A DNA stretch of 64,000 nucleotides from Symbiodinium natans (taxonomy: Eukaryota; Sar; Dinophyceae; Suessiales; Symbiodiniaceae), in the NCBI GenBank assembly GCA_905221605.1, contig CAJNDS010002515.1:1-64000 (forward strand). Reading direction: 5' to 3'. A program made the position numbers and the translations under genes. Below are positions 40,710 to 53,255 of this stretch, one piece after another (position 1 is the first letter of the stretch; the number at the start of each line of letters is the position of its first letter). The notes beneath the pieces were generated by a model. The model did no database searches. It saw only the letters and a list, made by a program, of their open reading frames with translations, and was not told the origin of the DNA.

Positions 40710-41807
40710 CTGTGCTTTTCCTGACTTTTTGGTCTGTTGCATTTCAGCTGTCTTGGGCTTCATGGGCTTTGCTAGCTGGCACTGTTTTTTTGAGGGGCTA
40801 CAAGAAGAAAGCTGAGACGCAGCAGCCTTTGCATTTCTACCGTCGTCCTTGCCGGCCGAGTGCGCACTGCTCGCCTTCGTACTTCTGCCAGAGCAGAAGG
40901 CGAGGGGCCCCATGGGCTGCACCGTGTGACCAACATTTGCGCTGGTTCTAGGACTTCAGCCAAAAAAACGCGTATGTCACATCGTCCCGACTGTTCGCTA
41001 CGTTGTGCTGGCCGGCTTTCTGTCCGGGGTCTTGGAGGAGGGGTTGGCAGCCTCTATGTTCTCCGCTCTCTGTGTATCGGTCTCTTTTTGTTTCGGGAGG
41101 TTTAGGCACCAAACTCTACAGGAACAGTTCCTGCACACAAACATCAAACATCCTCAGTGCAAAGCTACAGTTACAGAGCGTGGTTCTGGCCGGACATGAA
41201 ATGAAGTGCCCTGAGGTCACAGAATTGCAATGCCTCTGCACCCTTTTTACGGCCAGGACTGCTACCAGTACACCCTAAAGCCTGAACCCTAGAATACCCT
41301 TACAACCATTTTCCGCGCCCAGAAACACAAAACCCTGAAAATCACGATGCAAAACCACCCCTGCAACTGAACCTGTAGAGACTAACTTTTGGGGCAGGTG
41401 CTCTGCGAGTCTGTGAGCGCCCCTGATAGTTGGCATGCTACAGCATCTTAAAGATTTGACATCATGTTGTATCACGGCCCGGCCGCTGCAAGGCTTCATT
41501 GGACTCAAGGTGTTCCTCTCAGTGCCGGGCCGGAGTTGCACTGTCTGCCACCACCTGGCTGATGACTGGATTCTAGCGATACCTAGCGATTCTAGCGCCT
41601 TAGATGCCGAAGTTCATTATACTACTCCTCCGCGTGGCAGTTGTGTGTGTGTGTGTGCTTATGGGTTCTTCTGCGTGTCCTTTCTCATGCTGACTTCAGG
41701 TGTCCAAGTCCCCAACGATTTGCCCGATCGGGTTCAGCCTTAGTACTTGCAGTTGCACTCTCAAGGAGACCCTTCATTCCAAGGAACCAGGAACCTTGGA
41801 GGTGTTT

Positions 41808-41902
41808 ACATATATATACACCCATACACACAGACACACACACACATATATACACACATACACACATACACACATACACACATACACACATACACACATA
41901 CA

Positions 41903-41938
<36 letters not shown>

Positions 41939-41976
41939 TATATATATGTATACATATATATATATATATATATATC
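41808..41976. repeat. (CA)n / (CATA)n / (TA)n microsatellite
   Basis: ACACACAT, CATA and TATA blocks in succession. The stretch 41,000-42,680 around it contains no gene I can support. Confidence 0.95.
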
Positions 41977-42909
41977 GTACTCCCGGCCCTTAATCTACAT
42001 TTTTTCACATCCAAGTGGTTTAGGAGTCGCAGTAGATGCCTGTCAATATCCAGGGGGTGAAGGTTCAATTCAAGATTTCCATATCCAGAGGATAAGGGTT
42101 TGAGATGCCTCTAGGACTCTAAGTCTATAGCTCTCGAATCGTGATTCTCTAAATCCAAGTCACTTTGGAACACAGGAAAGCGTCATTTTGAAACACAAGG
42201 AGGCTAGAGAATGAGCAGCCCAGAAGACAGGATCAAGTTTTGACACGTTCAAATGTGTGCGCGTTCTAACATGACACCTTTTTGCGGCTATCATTTTTGG
42301 CCCACTTTTGGCAGGTGATATGACAAAACTCGGGCTCGTTCCAAACTGACACCTTCTGCATTCGCGCGTTCCACGATGACCGGCGTTCACACCTTGAAAA
42401 TGATCCTTCTTCTTGTGTGGCCCCCCATCGTAGACAAAAGAGATGTCTGCGCCAGCAATTTGCAAACACAATGCTCGCATGATGGGTTTCAAAAAGGTTC
42501 ATAGGTCAAGCTAAGCTTGCACGGGGGGCGGGGCGTGGGTTCGTTTCCCCCCCCCCCACCCAGGTTCGCCATCCCTGTGACGTCCTGTGACCGTCGTCAC
42601 TTCTAAGTGCTGACAGTTACGCGGATGCCCACCCTCCTCCCCCCGGCCCCACCCCCGCCCCAACACCATGAGCCACTACTTCAAGGGGTCCTGCCCTGAT
42701 TGTCCGAGAACGATCGCAACTCACGGCAGGGAACTGAAAGAACCGATCTGAGCTTGCGAGGATCATGGTGCCGATCAGCTGATCGGGAAGCCCGAGAAGC
42801 AGACGATTCTCTGGAAAGCTCCGAGTTACGCTTCAGCATCATCGCCTCATGCAGGATATGCAGCATGCAAGATGGTTCTTCGATGCACTGCCTGGCAGCG
42901 CCAACGGAT

Positions 42910-43070
42910 GTGCCTTGAAGACGAGGAAGTCATCGACACCTCGCTGTAGGAGCAACATGGGCACAACTGGGCACAACCTAAAAAGCATCTGGACAAGGCG
43001 CTAATCAGCTGCTCCACCAGACTTCTGTGAAGTTCATTGCTGCCCTTACAGGCAGGGCCAATCGCAAAAG
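42910..43070 (-). CDS. two probable small exons
   Basis: The frame SNELHRSLVEQLISALSRCF ends near a GGTTGTG donor. After GCTCCTACAG, RGVDDFLVFK ends at a GC donor (AAG then GCACAT). Both read as protein. The phase was not resolved. Confidence 0.35.
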
Positions 43071-43499
43071 GAGCAGCTTGAAACTGGGACAAGCTCAGTG
43101 TCTTGCCGAGAGCCCATATTCGCAAAAGCTGGTGAACCTGTTCCACATGGTGATGAAAGCTGCATCAACGCACCGCATCTTAGCTGCCGGCTCTTCTGTT
43201 GTGATGTGCAGCTCAGCCATGTGAGCCTTGGAGTCGCTCATGGATCGGAGGGATATCCGGGTATCCTCTGATCAGACGTGACTTGGTCCGGCTTCCGCTA
43301 AGAACGGCGCAGCCAGAAGATCTTCAACCTTTCAGCTCATTTCCCCTTCGACTTGCAAAGTCTGAACAGCAAGCGCGTTTGGATAAGACGCATAGCTACC
43401 TCTCAGAACAGAGCACGTCCCCCCCCCCAACCCCTCCGAAAAAAAGGTTTCCTGCCACATCTCAAGAATGAAGAGCAACGCGTAAAACATATCGATGGC

Positions 43500-43660
43500 G
43501 GGCAGGCGGGTGTGGACAAGACCAGGGAACAAACTTATCCTGAGGCTCCTGACCAGCTGCTTGAAGGCATTGTGCACCAAAGTGTACTCTAACCTGCCAT
43601 CTTCGTCGAGCTCTGCCAGTCGTGTCTCAAAGCAGCGCGGCTTGACTTGGCCGTGAAAGC
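43500..43660 (-). CDS. probable exon with EF-hand-like acidic loop
   Basis: The frame encodes FETRLAELDEDGRLEYTLVH, then NAFKQLVRSLRI. The DEDGRLEY run resembles half of a calcium-binding loop, but the other ligands are not all present, so this is only a resemblance. A further probable exon (AIAEVADMDGSNLA) lies near 43,800-43,900. Confidence 0.4.
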
Positions 43661-44794
43661 AAACGTGGCCGCCCCACTTGTTCTCCTGCATGTGCTGTCC
43701 AACACATCTGCAGATCATCTGTCTAAACTCTGCAAGCTTGGTGCAGCAGGGCACGGTCCTCATGATCTTCAAAACAAAGGCAATTGGTATCTACAAACTG
43801 CGAGATTGGAACCATCCATGTCGGCGACCTCAGCAATGGCGAGCAGCGGGCAAGTGCATCCCCAAGCCACGGCAAGAGACGTGAAAGCAGCGGCCAGGCT
43901 GTTTTGGGTCTAGCGAGGGCGGTGCTGGTCTTGGATAAAACGGCACACCGATGGCTACATGTAATGCAGCCACACATTTCCCCGCGTGAGGCCGTCTAAG
44001 GAGCCTCCGAGGTTGAATTGTGCAGTCGCTGTAGAGTTGTGCAATGGCAAGCTGTGCTGTCAGCGTCACAGCCTGAGAAAAATGCCACACCAGGCAACCC
44101 ACGCATGATCCCATCATGCTCTGTCGGGGGCATGCCCCCACAGGAGTCACGCGGCACAGCGCAGCGCAGCAGTGTCGCAGAGACTACGTCTTGCAGGTCA
44201 TGCCATGGATGCGGTCGCCTACACGCAAGTGGCGCATTCTGGTGCTCAACCAGGTTTCATGAGCTTGAGGAACACAGCTTAGTAAATCCTTGCAGCATGC
44301 GGACTGCAACCGTCCAGCCTCTTGGAGGGCTTGGCGCAAGTGGACAAGCTCCTCCTCGCGCCTCTGTACCTGGCTCTTGGGGAGGTACTGATATATGGGC
44401 GAGGAATGAATCTGGTCCTTTTTTGTGTTTGCTTTTGTTTTCGGTCCTTGCCTTTATGTCTTTGGTCTAGGGTTCGTTACTGGAAAAACCTCTCTATTTC
44501 CTCTATATTTGTCGGAACCTCTGCTTCTTCTGTACATTGAACAGGAAGCCTCTATCCTAAATTTTCCTACGAAAGCTACAACCCTCTCTGTATTCTCTGT
44601 CTCCTCTCAAACATCGATTTCCTCTCCATTCCAATCGACGACCTTCTGTTTCCCCTGTCCTCCCCTCAGAAAACCTCTTCCGCCGCAAACCTGATCATGC
44701 CATATCATGCCCCAGGTCTCCTGGCCTCAGCAGCCAACTCCAAGCACTTGTGGCGATAAAAGTCCGCATCCTGCCACGTGAAGTGAGAAAAACC

Positions 44795-45315
44795 TCACCC
44801 TTGAAGCTGCCCGTGCATTGCGTGCAGTTTGGCCCAAAGCCCGTCCGAGGTCTGCATGTCCAACTCGCGTCGGTCACCATCCTCCAGGTTGAAGCCGGGT
44901 GATCCAGATGTCGTGACGGGTGGCGTGGTGGTCTGAGTCTGCGGGGAGACGGCCAAACACAGCTGCTTCTCCAGGTGGTCGAGCGCAGCGCGTGTGTCTG
45001 CTAAAACTTTATCGTGAACTTGTGTTGCCTGAGACTGTGTGAAGGGTGTGAAGGGTGCCTGTAGATCCGTCCTGTAGGTGGTGATGGGTGGGGGAGGCAG
45101 GTCCAATGTTCCCTCAGGCGACGTGCAGGAAGCAGCTGACGGAGATGGCTGCCCCATCTGCGTGTCCACATCCAGTGCGTGGGACTCCTCTTCCTTGATG
45201 ACACATTGCCTGTAGCGCCCCCACTCCTGCACGAGGCGACTCAGCAGCATGTCCTGACTCTGCATGACCTCTCCGCCCAAACGATGCACAAAATCACCCA
45301 AGAACCGGCACTTTT
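44795..45315 (-). CDS. terminal exon of a multi-exon gene
   Basis: After GGACGTTCTTCAG the frame encodes MQSQDMLLSRLVQEWGRYRQ, a Pro/Thr-rich middle (DLPPPPITTYRTD), then LEKQLCLAVSPQTQ, to a TGA at 44,795. A GTGAGG overlaps the stop, but the next AG would give an intron of only 28 bases, so the stop is preferred. It probably ends the gene whose exons run back to about 51.9 kb. Confidence 0.6.
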
Positions 45316-46041
45316 CTGAAGAACGTCCTCACCCATCAGGGATCCGAAGTTTGGCATCCAGTCTTGGGTGGCTTCCGGCTCGTAGCCTTCTTGCTGCACA
45401 ATGCCTTAGATCAGAGGCTTGAAGGCTGGAAGATGCCTGAACATGCCTCGTCGTCCACCTGGCCTTGTAACATTGTATGATTTTCCAACAGAACGTTTCG
45501 GCGAATGTCGACGGGCAGGTCATGTACGTCCTCGTATGCACGTGTCCTCTTTCCTCTGCCCTGCTGCTTACTGACGCTGGCTTTACTGTACCTTCTTCCC
45601 TCGTTCCCCCCTCACTGGTATGTCGCTCGTACTAGTATAGCTTGGCTTCCATGACTGACGCCGCAGCAACGCCGGCGAGGCGGATGTCTTTCCTGCAAGG
45701 TGAGTAGACTTGGTAAGGTGGATTTCTTCTTTTCTAGCCCCTTTCTATTTTTCTGCTTTACTTTGGCAGCCCTACGTAACGTTTCTGGCTGTTCACAAGT
45801 TCCTAATGCTGCATGCTGCTAGTTTTCTAGCTGCTAACAAGCTGCACTCAAGCTGCACAGGCTGCAAATTCCAGCGTTTGTGACTGTTCAACAGCTCCAA
45901 TGCTGCAAGTTGCCACATTTCTAGCTGCACATGCTGCTTCCATGTGTGGGGGCATCTTATGAAGCTAATACTGCGGGCGCACCTTCACATGGTGAACACC
46001 TCTTACATGAGGAAAAGTTGAGAACATGTCGAAATTTGCAC

Positions 46042-46169
46042 TTTTGTTCTCCAGCCTGGAGCAAGGTCTCCACGAGGCCGGCCAGGGCCTGGCGCTCCGC
46101 CCGCTCCTCGGCGATGTCCTGCCGCAGCCTCGCGAACTCCTCCTCCAGGCCTTTTCGAGCTCTGCCACT
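46042..46169 (-). CDS. coiled-coil exon
   Basis: The frame encodes KGLEEEFARLRQDIAEERAE and RQALAGLVETLLQAGEQK, a clear heptad-type coiled coil. The (GA)n repeat at 46,190-46,234 gives a perfect CT tract just upstream of the acceptor. It ends at a GTGCAA donor. In phase 0 it could follow the exon at 48,218. Confidence 0.7.
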
Positions 46170-46189
46170 CTCTTCGAAATAAGGAGAAA

Positions 46190-46234
46190 AAGAGAGAGAG
46201 AGAGAGAGAGAGAGTCAGAGAGAGAGAGAGAGAA
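46190..46234. repeat. (GA)n microsatellite beside a splice acceptor
   Basis: A nearly pure GA run with one TC interruption, about 20 bases upstream of the minus-strand exon starting at 46,169. Confidence 0.95.
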
Positions 46235-48217
46235 CGAGTGAGAAACAATAAAAAGACAACAGTCCGAAGAAGCCCGCAACCGACAAGTAAACAGGACTTA
46301 ACGGAGCCACCAAAAGTTGCAAAGCAGAAGCCTCACTGCAGCACGCTGCCACCCTTGAGCTGCCGAATCCGCAAAGTCAGCTGAGGCTTCGGCTCAAGCC
46401 TGGAGCTGCTGGGGTCGACGCTGCTGGGGTCGACAGGACTGCAGAATCTGCAAAGGCACCGAAGGCCCGCATCTCCCCGGCACTCTTCCTGTTCCCCTGG
46501 GCAGAGAAGATCAAGACACGGGTGCCTGCATGTGCCTGCATGTGCTTTTCATCACGGTGTGCTGTTGCCATTCTCTTGTAGACACTGACATTGCTCCTCC
46601 CAAGTGGCACTGGCATTCGTCACTCTGAAACTTGGCATGTTCTCCTCGAGGAAGGTCGTACACATGCAGTGTGCGTTTGTAAGTACACTGTCAGGTCCTG
46701 CAGTGCCTTACATTACAAGGGTCTTACAGGTGCCTTGTCTGAATAGTTCAAACACGGTCTTTCGGTTCTTGTTGTGCGACACAAATTACTCCTGAAGTGC
46801 CCGACATGGTGCTGGCATCCAAACGACAAACTAACACAAGGCACTGCCGTCAACAGGCCTTGCGCCCAACGTTGGGGGAAGTCTGGTTTTCGGGTCACTT
46901 CTGCATGCGGGGCTTGGTGGCACACTTTCGCCTATCATTGCGAGTCTGAACCAGTCAGCCCATGCCACATAAGATGTCGTTGTTGTGTGCATGGTCAGTG
47001 CATGGTTGAAGCAAGCGTCGAGTCCATCGCAGGGCCGTGAGTGCTTGCCTGGGCTGGCTTTCAAGCGGCGCGCCACTGCCGCCGGCGCCAAGGCCGCCAG
47101 GTGTACAGGTTGTACAGGTACCGACGCCAGCGGCGCCAGCCTGGCTTCCCTGGTAGGGCTTTTTGGTCAAGGCTTTGGCCAGCTGCCACGAAAGAACCCA
47201 AAAACTCTAAAAATCTCCAAGTGCCAGGATGAGCTGAGAGTCTGAACGACGGGACCAGCAGCGACGTGCCGCTCCCACGTCCCCTGGCTGCTTGCCGAGA
47301 TGCTGCCTGAGAAGTGGGTCCCGCTTACTCGAGCTATTTCTTGCGAGCTCGTGCTAGCAGCACGACAAGGCCGAGCCCAGAGCTCGGAGACACACTTGAT
47401 GCAATGGTGCTCTCGGAGCCTCTGAAAATCCAGTTTGCGAGCTTGAACGAAATATCGGACATGAGGCGATTGCAGCGAAAAGCCTACGCTCCGGCGAGCC
47501 GACACTGCTGGTCGCACTGGCCAGACTCTCTCTGCCTGCGTAGCTTGTTGCAGAAGATACCGTATGATACAATTCACAATAACCAGTGCCACTGGAGCTG
47601 TCTTGGCCTTCAAAAGTCTCGGTTCTGCCAACTCTGCTTCCAACTGCGCTGCCAAGCGCTGGAATGCAGCTTGACCCAATCGAACAGCTGCGCCACCTCA
47701 GCAGCTCTTCAGCCGCCGTCCAGTGAAGGAAAGAATCGGTTTTGCACGCCGTCCGGAGTAAGGCAAGCACTGGACAGTGGCTTCATGGTTGAAGCTGAAA
47801 CCTCGTGTGTAGCGCTGATGCTCCGATGGTTCAGCTTCATTCGTAAGCAACGCAGAGCACACAGAACACGTTCAAGGTGGAGCCGAAAACATGACGCACA
47901 GGCCAATAACCAAACAAAAGGGCGAGTAAGAGTGAACCAAGGAAAGAAGGTGATTGGACCCTCCATGACAAACAGGCTCACGCTGTTTGTGGGCTGCCCG
48001 TAAATACCAGATGCTGGGTTTGGAAAGCCGTTTTTGAATTCGCAGCCCGCTCTATCCCCAGACCGCGGTTTCCAACACATGTGGATGATTTCGGATGCAA
48101 ACAGGTACTACCTCCAGGGCAATCTGTCACGGGTCGGCTTCCACATGTACTTCATCATTCTGCTATGCCATCGAAAAAGTCGCACATGCTCGCAACATTA
48201 CGCTAGAACAAATTAAC

Positions 48218-48288
48218 TTGCAGCTGGGCAGCTTCGTCCACCGCCAGCTCACTGCCGCAAGCCTTTTGCAACATGGCCAGCCAGTCGC
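48218..48288 (-). CDS. small helical exon
   Basis: After TTGATCGTTCAG, 71 bases encode DWLAMLQKACGSELAVDEAA then QLQ, ending in phase 0 at GTTAAT. It begins with two bases, as needed after the exon at 50,396-50,539. Confidence 0.6.
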
Positions 48289-48898
48289 CTGAACGATCAA
48301 GACTCGGCCAACGGAAGGTTCAAGAAACATGATGGGACCTGCTGGCCAGCTGACGGCTTCCAAACCATGCGTCGCCAGCATCCGCAAGCCAAAACACCGC
48401 AGCTCCTGCTCACGGGGATCCACTGGGAAGACCGCTGGGAAGTTACGGTGGGAGCCGGGGTGACGTGAAGCTGCGCGAAATTACCGGGGTTCTTGCCTTG
48501 GCCGTCCAGTGCTCGCCTCCCTCGAGCGAGGAGCGCCGCACAAAATCCACCGCCTCTTGCAGCGCCAACTCCTTGGATCAGTTCCGGAGATTCTTTGAGA
48601 TTCTTTGGATGTCCAATGTGGGAGCAACTTGAAGCAACAGTTGCTCTTAATGATGTCTGGAGTCGGTAGATTCGGAAGGCCAGTTCTTGAGAGCTTCTCT
48701 GATGATGTTCAGCTGCCGCATGCACCTATCACCGCAAACGCTGATCGGGTGATCTTTGCCATCTTTGCGAGCCTCACGGAAAAGGGCCTCCTTCGATCTT
48801 CACTCGTGGGTCCACAGCGCACCAGCCGTTGAGGAGACTGGCTGCGCGCTTGGCCCACAGCACCTGCAGTCCACAGGAGCCTTTCGAGCTTCGGCGTT

Positions 48899-48950
48899 CG
48901 CGGGCATTCTGCGGGCATTCTGCGGGCATTCGGGCACTCTGCGGGGGCAT
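48899..48950. repeat. 13-bp tandem repeat (GCGGGCATTCT), four units
   Basis: Four slightly varied units end to end. Confidence 0.85.
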
Positions 48951-50395
48951 TGTGTGGCCTGCTTGTGGCAGGTCCAAAGTGATGAAGCGCTGGGGAGGCT
49001 GTGCAGGCATCGCCTCGTGCGAACAATGCGTATTGCAGGCTTCGATCATTGCTGCACATTTAGCCAGGGGTAATGGCGATGTAGCACCAGTGCACAGAAA
49101 GTTTTCGTAATTATATCCTCCAAGGGCCAGGCTTGGATGTACCTGGGCGCAATAGAATCAATAGAACTGTACAAAGCCCTGGCGAAGAGGCTGACAAGGT
49201 GCCTGAAAGGCGGCGGCTGTGAGCAGGCCCGCTGCACGGGCACTTGCCTGGCAGCAGAAAACATCGCAGAATTTTCGCAGAGAATGCGCAGCGTCTGAGT
49301 GTGCAGAATGAAAGACACAATGAATCGGCGAATGCGGCTTCTTCTATTAAGATGCCAAGCCTCGCCACTTCCACCGGTCGAATCCGGGGGTGACCTCTCC
49401 AGGGTGCTCGCTCTCCCTCCCTCCCTGCCTTGCTGCCTTCCTTCCTTGCTGCGCAGCCGACCCCACGAAACGGGCCGCTTTCAGGGGGCTTGCGTCGTGC
49501 TCCCTCTTTCTCTCTGTCTCTCGCTCTCACTCTCTGGGCGAGGAAAAATCGGGAAACGCGACTGCGTTCTGCTAGAGGCACCAAAAGGCAGCTCTTGCTG
49601 GCTGATGAGGGCTGAGGACCTGACCTGTGCATCGTGCGGTGAGCGGCGCGTGTAAAACACCCCCCGTATCTGAGTTCAAGCAGAGAAGAAAACAAAAACA
49701 ACCATCATCTCTGCCACTGTGACCAACAGCCTGGAGTCTCCCAAGCCGCAGGCTGAGTGAAGGTCTCACAAGAACGGGTGTTCCCTGTGGCCCAGTGGCA
49801 GGGACTCAGGAACTGCTCTGGAACGACAAATGTGTCCAGTGAGCCCGGGACGAGCAGACCAGCACTTGCGGACCCAGCCTGTAAAGAATGGCGCGAGCTT
49901 AGAGTCTTTTTTGCATTGAACTCTTCAGTTGCTTTGGCCTTACCGCTTGCTGCCATGTCTTTCAGGCCTCCATGCGATAGGCCGATGAGCCAACACGCTT
50001 CCGGCGTCAAGGCTTGGCACGGCTGGGGGCGTCTAATCTTTGCCACCTCTGTGGATTCCTAAATCGGCTTTCAAGGCTCGTTGAAGGCTACGGCCTATGC
50101 CCGGATATGCCCGGCTACTGTACTGTATGCCGTGGGAAGCGAGGGCTCCTAAACGCCATTCCTGCGCCCCTTCCAAAGGCACAAAGCCGGGGATTGGGCC
50201 TCTGTTGTGCAATCTTTGCATTACAAGAATTCTACCAGTTATACACTACATGGAAAGCTTACGTAAAGTTCTACGCGTGCAAGGCCTTCATGGGCTCATG
50301 TCGGGGCTCATGTCTACACTTGCTTGCGACCTGTGACCGAGCCACGGCGTGATACAGAATGGCCTGACATAAGGCTCATACGGTGCACATTGTAC

Positions 50396-50539
50396 ATTCA
50401 GCTGCATGGACCTGTGTCTTGGGCACAAGCTTGAAGATTCCAACGATCAGCTGTGAAGTGCGATCCTGCAGCATTTCACAGATCTTGTCCACAACGTCCC
50501 AATCCCGCACAGCAAGCCGCTCTTCACTCCAAGCGGCTC
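50396..50539 (-). CDS. exon of the 51.9-44.8 kb gene
   Basis: After GAAGACCAG it encodes EERLAVRDWDVVDKICEMLQ and DRTSQLIVGIFKLVPKTQVH, a compact helical sequence, then a GTACAA donor. The first two bases complete the codon left by the exon ending at 51,512, so the join is in frame. Confidence 0.7.
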
Positions 50540-51511
50540 CTGGTCTTCAGCCATTCTGCCTGTTGCGACGTCTGGACAGGGAACGGGAGTGCAAAGACCT
50601 CGCAGCTTTCATGGCGCGGCTCCAGGCTTTCGGAACAAGATGCTAACAAAGTGATGTTTGAGCCCGATGTCAATGCATCCCGATACCATGCTCACGGCTC
50701 CAACTCTGCAGCGTTGCCTGACATTTGCTAGAATGTGTTCACCTGTAGAGGCAAACTTTACTCTCCTGCGATCGTCTTCGTTGCAGGCGCCAGCTCCTTT
50801 CGCAGCGCTTCGGCCTGATTTCGGCCCTGCAGTGAGACGTGCACATGCTTTCGCGTCGCCGCGGGCCTATGTCAACACTTGCTAAACAATCGTTTTGCCT
50901 GACAATCATATTTGTGTATCATCATTCACGTGCATATTATTGTATATTCATCCTACTGCAACAAGTTCCCCTGCGTCACTCCGCGGAGACTCCAAGACCT
51001 GTTAGGATCAGAAAATTGCTCTGCAGCACTTTTCGACGAAGTCGGCCCTTCCCGTGATCCTGCACTTCCGGGTGGGCCATCTCAAAGGTGTCCAGGTCGG
51101 AAACCACCTCCCACGGTCTACCGTGTAGTCATGGCCGCAATAGCTGCACAGATATCAACCGAAAGCTCCGATGGTCGGGGCACAGAACGCAGAATCCGGT
51201 CGTTCTGCTGCGGTCTCGTGGCTTGTCTTCCCCTTTCCAGCCACCTGCACGAAGAACTTCTCAACAAGACAGCGGGGGTCAGGGGTGCTGCAGGAACTGT
51301 CTTGGCCTGGGTACAGACTGTGCATCTTGAGATGGCAGAGGGTCCTTTCGAGCTCCGAACTGCGAAAAGTTGGTGCGGGCGTCAAAGAGTAAAAGAGTAA
51401 GTAAAGAAAAAGCCATCGAAAAAACCGGACCTGGAAATGCTCTGCTCGAGTGCCGAACTCTTCCGAAAACTCTGGTGCTGCCACTTCCGGCTCAAGTTGG
51501 CTCTCTGTCAC

Positions 51512-51921
51512 CCGCTTCCATCCAGGCTGATTCAAAGGTATCTCGTGCCTCACGAAAGAACTGCACAAACGACTCTTCGTGTTCAGGATTGTTGGCATTA
51601 TGGGTACACACAGCCTGAGGCCCCCTCATTTCCAGACCTGACACTGGATCGATCTCGGGCTCGTTCAAGGCCCGCTCTGAGCTGCCGATTTCTGTGCGCA
51701 CATGTTTCGGACCTAGGCCGAACCTGGGTGAAGCTAGTGGCTGTACCGCCTGGGATATGTGCGGTCGCATGTCGGTTGTGAAAGGTGGAAAGTGTGGAAA
51801 CGGTGCCTGGATTTGGGCATCGGGTTGTGCAGGCTCACTGCCTGACCGTGCCATTGCCCACTGCTGCCGACCTTTGATGACAACGTCATCCTCGTGCCGA
51901 GACTTGGGGGACTTGGCCATG
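51512..51921 (-). CDS. possible first coding exon of the 51.9-44.8 kb gene
   Basis: A strong pyrimidine tract and CTGCTACAG acceptor are followed, one base later, by ATG (MAKSPKSRHEDDVVIKGRQQ). About 136 residues follow, mostly polar and Pro-rich, ending FREARDTFESAWMEA at a GTGACA donor. An acceptor one base before an ATG suits leader trans-splicing, so this may be the gene start. An upstream exon at 52,117 makes this uncertain. The function is unknown. Confidence 0.65.
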
Positions 51922-52116
51922 CTGTAGCAGGGGGGGAGGATTGGAAGCAAGGGCAAGGGCTTAGAGTCTCTCTCGGTAAAATCTGGCAAGACCAGCTTGC
52001 GTGCGTCCAGGGCTTGATCAGGTGGCGATTTGTGGGTTCCATCACCCCATGTGAGCCAATCCATGGACGCATGCAGCCTCAGCCAGGATGAAGCAAAACA
52101 AAGAACTAACATCAAC

Positions 52117-52184
52117 AGCTTTGAAAAGATCTGCCTCCCACTTCATGCTGAGAAGCTTGGTGGCCCAGTAGAAAGACACAGCTT
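52117..52184 (-). CDS. small exon, helical
   Basis: After CCATGTGGAAG the frame encodes AVSFYWATKLLSMKWEADLF and KA, ending at GTTGAT in phase 0. It may be the last seen exon of an upstream gene or an early exon of the next. Confidence 0.5.
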
Positions 52185-52345
52185 CTTCCACATGGGAAAG
52201 TTTCGAAGACAAAGACCAAAAAGTTGAATCTGGTTGTCTCGTCGCATCCCTTACAGCGCCGTGAGCCTGACGAGGCTTTCACCGTGAGAGGCAAGGCAGC
52301 GCCCAGCGTGTACACGTGCAATCATGTGCATTTGTTTGCAAGACA

Positions 52346-52362
52346 GGGGGGGGGGGGGGGGG
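52346..52362. repeat. 17-G homopolymer
   Basis: An uninterrupted run of 17 G. It may be of variable length in the genome or the assembly. Confidence 0.9.
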
Positions 52363-53039
52363 CGCCTCCAGGCTTTCCTGAAGCACGGATCTGATCCGTG
52401 AAGAGACGGACCCTGGAGGTTGCCACACCGAGATGGTGCCATCACGTGCGCCTCAACATGGCACTCTGGGGGACTCGGAGTCACTAAAAGTCGCTGAGAT
52501 GTCCCTGGGAGTCCATCTCTGTGAGGGCTGGGCCGACGAGCAACTGGCCAGGGTCATGCCAGGGAGAGCCTCAGCTGCAGCCGTTTTGTTCTTTGTGTGG
52601 CATGTCCAGCCGCTGGCCAAATGCTCCGAGATGCCCAAGCTGATGCAGTTGGCATTGATACTCGCCTTGGAAGCACGCCGTCACTGCCAAGAACTGTCAA
52701 GCACTCCCTTGTTCTGCAAGCAGCTCAGTGGCCTGGTAGCACTGCGCACCGGTGCTAAAGTCAACCACGCAGATCACTGAAGTTGACGCCTGGACGGTCG
52801 CCGGACACCGTTTCTAGCGGAAGCTGCAATCAGAGAATAGATCCCCTACATATGCCCCTAAACATCTCAAAACCGTTCTAACGGAAGCACGTGCAGCGCA
52901 TGCGTCTGTATCTAGACCTCGCACCTTCAACTACATCGTGGCCCCAGCATGCTCTCTTCCACTGGGTATATGTGTTAGAGATCTGTTTCATATGTTCCAT
53001 ATGTTGTATATGTGATATATGAGATCTATATCTATAAAG

Positions 53040-53255
53040 CTATATATGTATGTCTGTATACAGATGTGTATAATGTAAAAGGGCGCTATTGAATCCATTC
53101 GTGTCCGGGCGTCCGCTGGTGAAGAATTTGAGGCAGGCCAGGAGTGCAGCAAGTCGCTGCATGCATAGCCAGGCGTCACACTGCCGGTGCCTCCAGAAGT
53201 GGCGATAGGGACAAAATAGTAGAGCGCATACTTCCGAAGTCTCGAACGGCTCTGC
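53040..53255 (-). CDS. terminal exon of a minus-strand gene
   Basis: After CGGATGTGCAG, 71 codons plus TAG encode AEPFETSEVCALLFCPYRHF and LAALLACLKFFTSGRPDTNG. It is in phase 0, as is the end of the preceding exon at 53,530. The sequence is Cys- and aromatic-rich. No family is recognised. The last 15 residues run into TA-rich repeat sequence. Confidence 0.6.
   Translation of the reverse strand, partial: AEPFETSEVCALLFCPYRHFWRHRQCDAWLCMQRLAALLACLKFFTSGRPDTNGFNSALLHYTHLYTDIHI

Noticed and set aside
44695-44770. Further exon after 44,795
   Set aside because: The intron would be only 28 bases. The in-frame TGA at 44,795 is a simpler end.
49385-49400. Eighth copy of the double-hairpin core (GGGGGTGACCTC)
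   Set aside because: One mismatch in the core, no complementary flanks, and outside the retroelement.
49111-49701. 196-codon minus ORF
   Set aside because: It is built largely on CT-rich low-complexity sequence, with no coherent protein character or splice sites.
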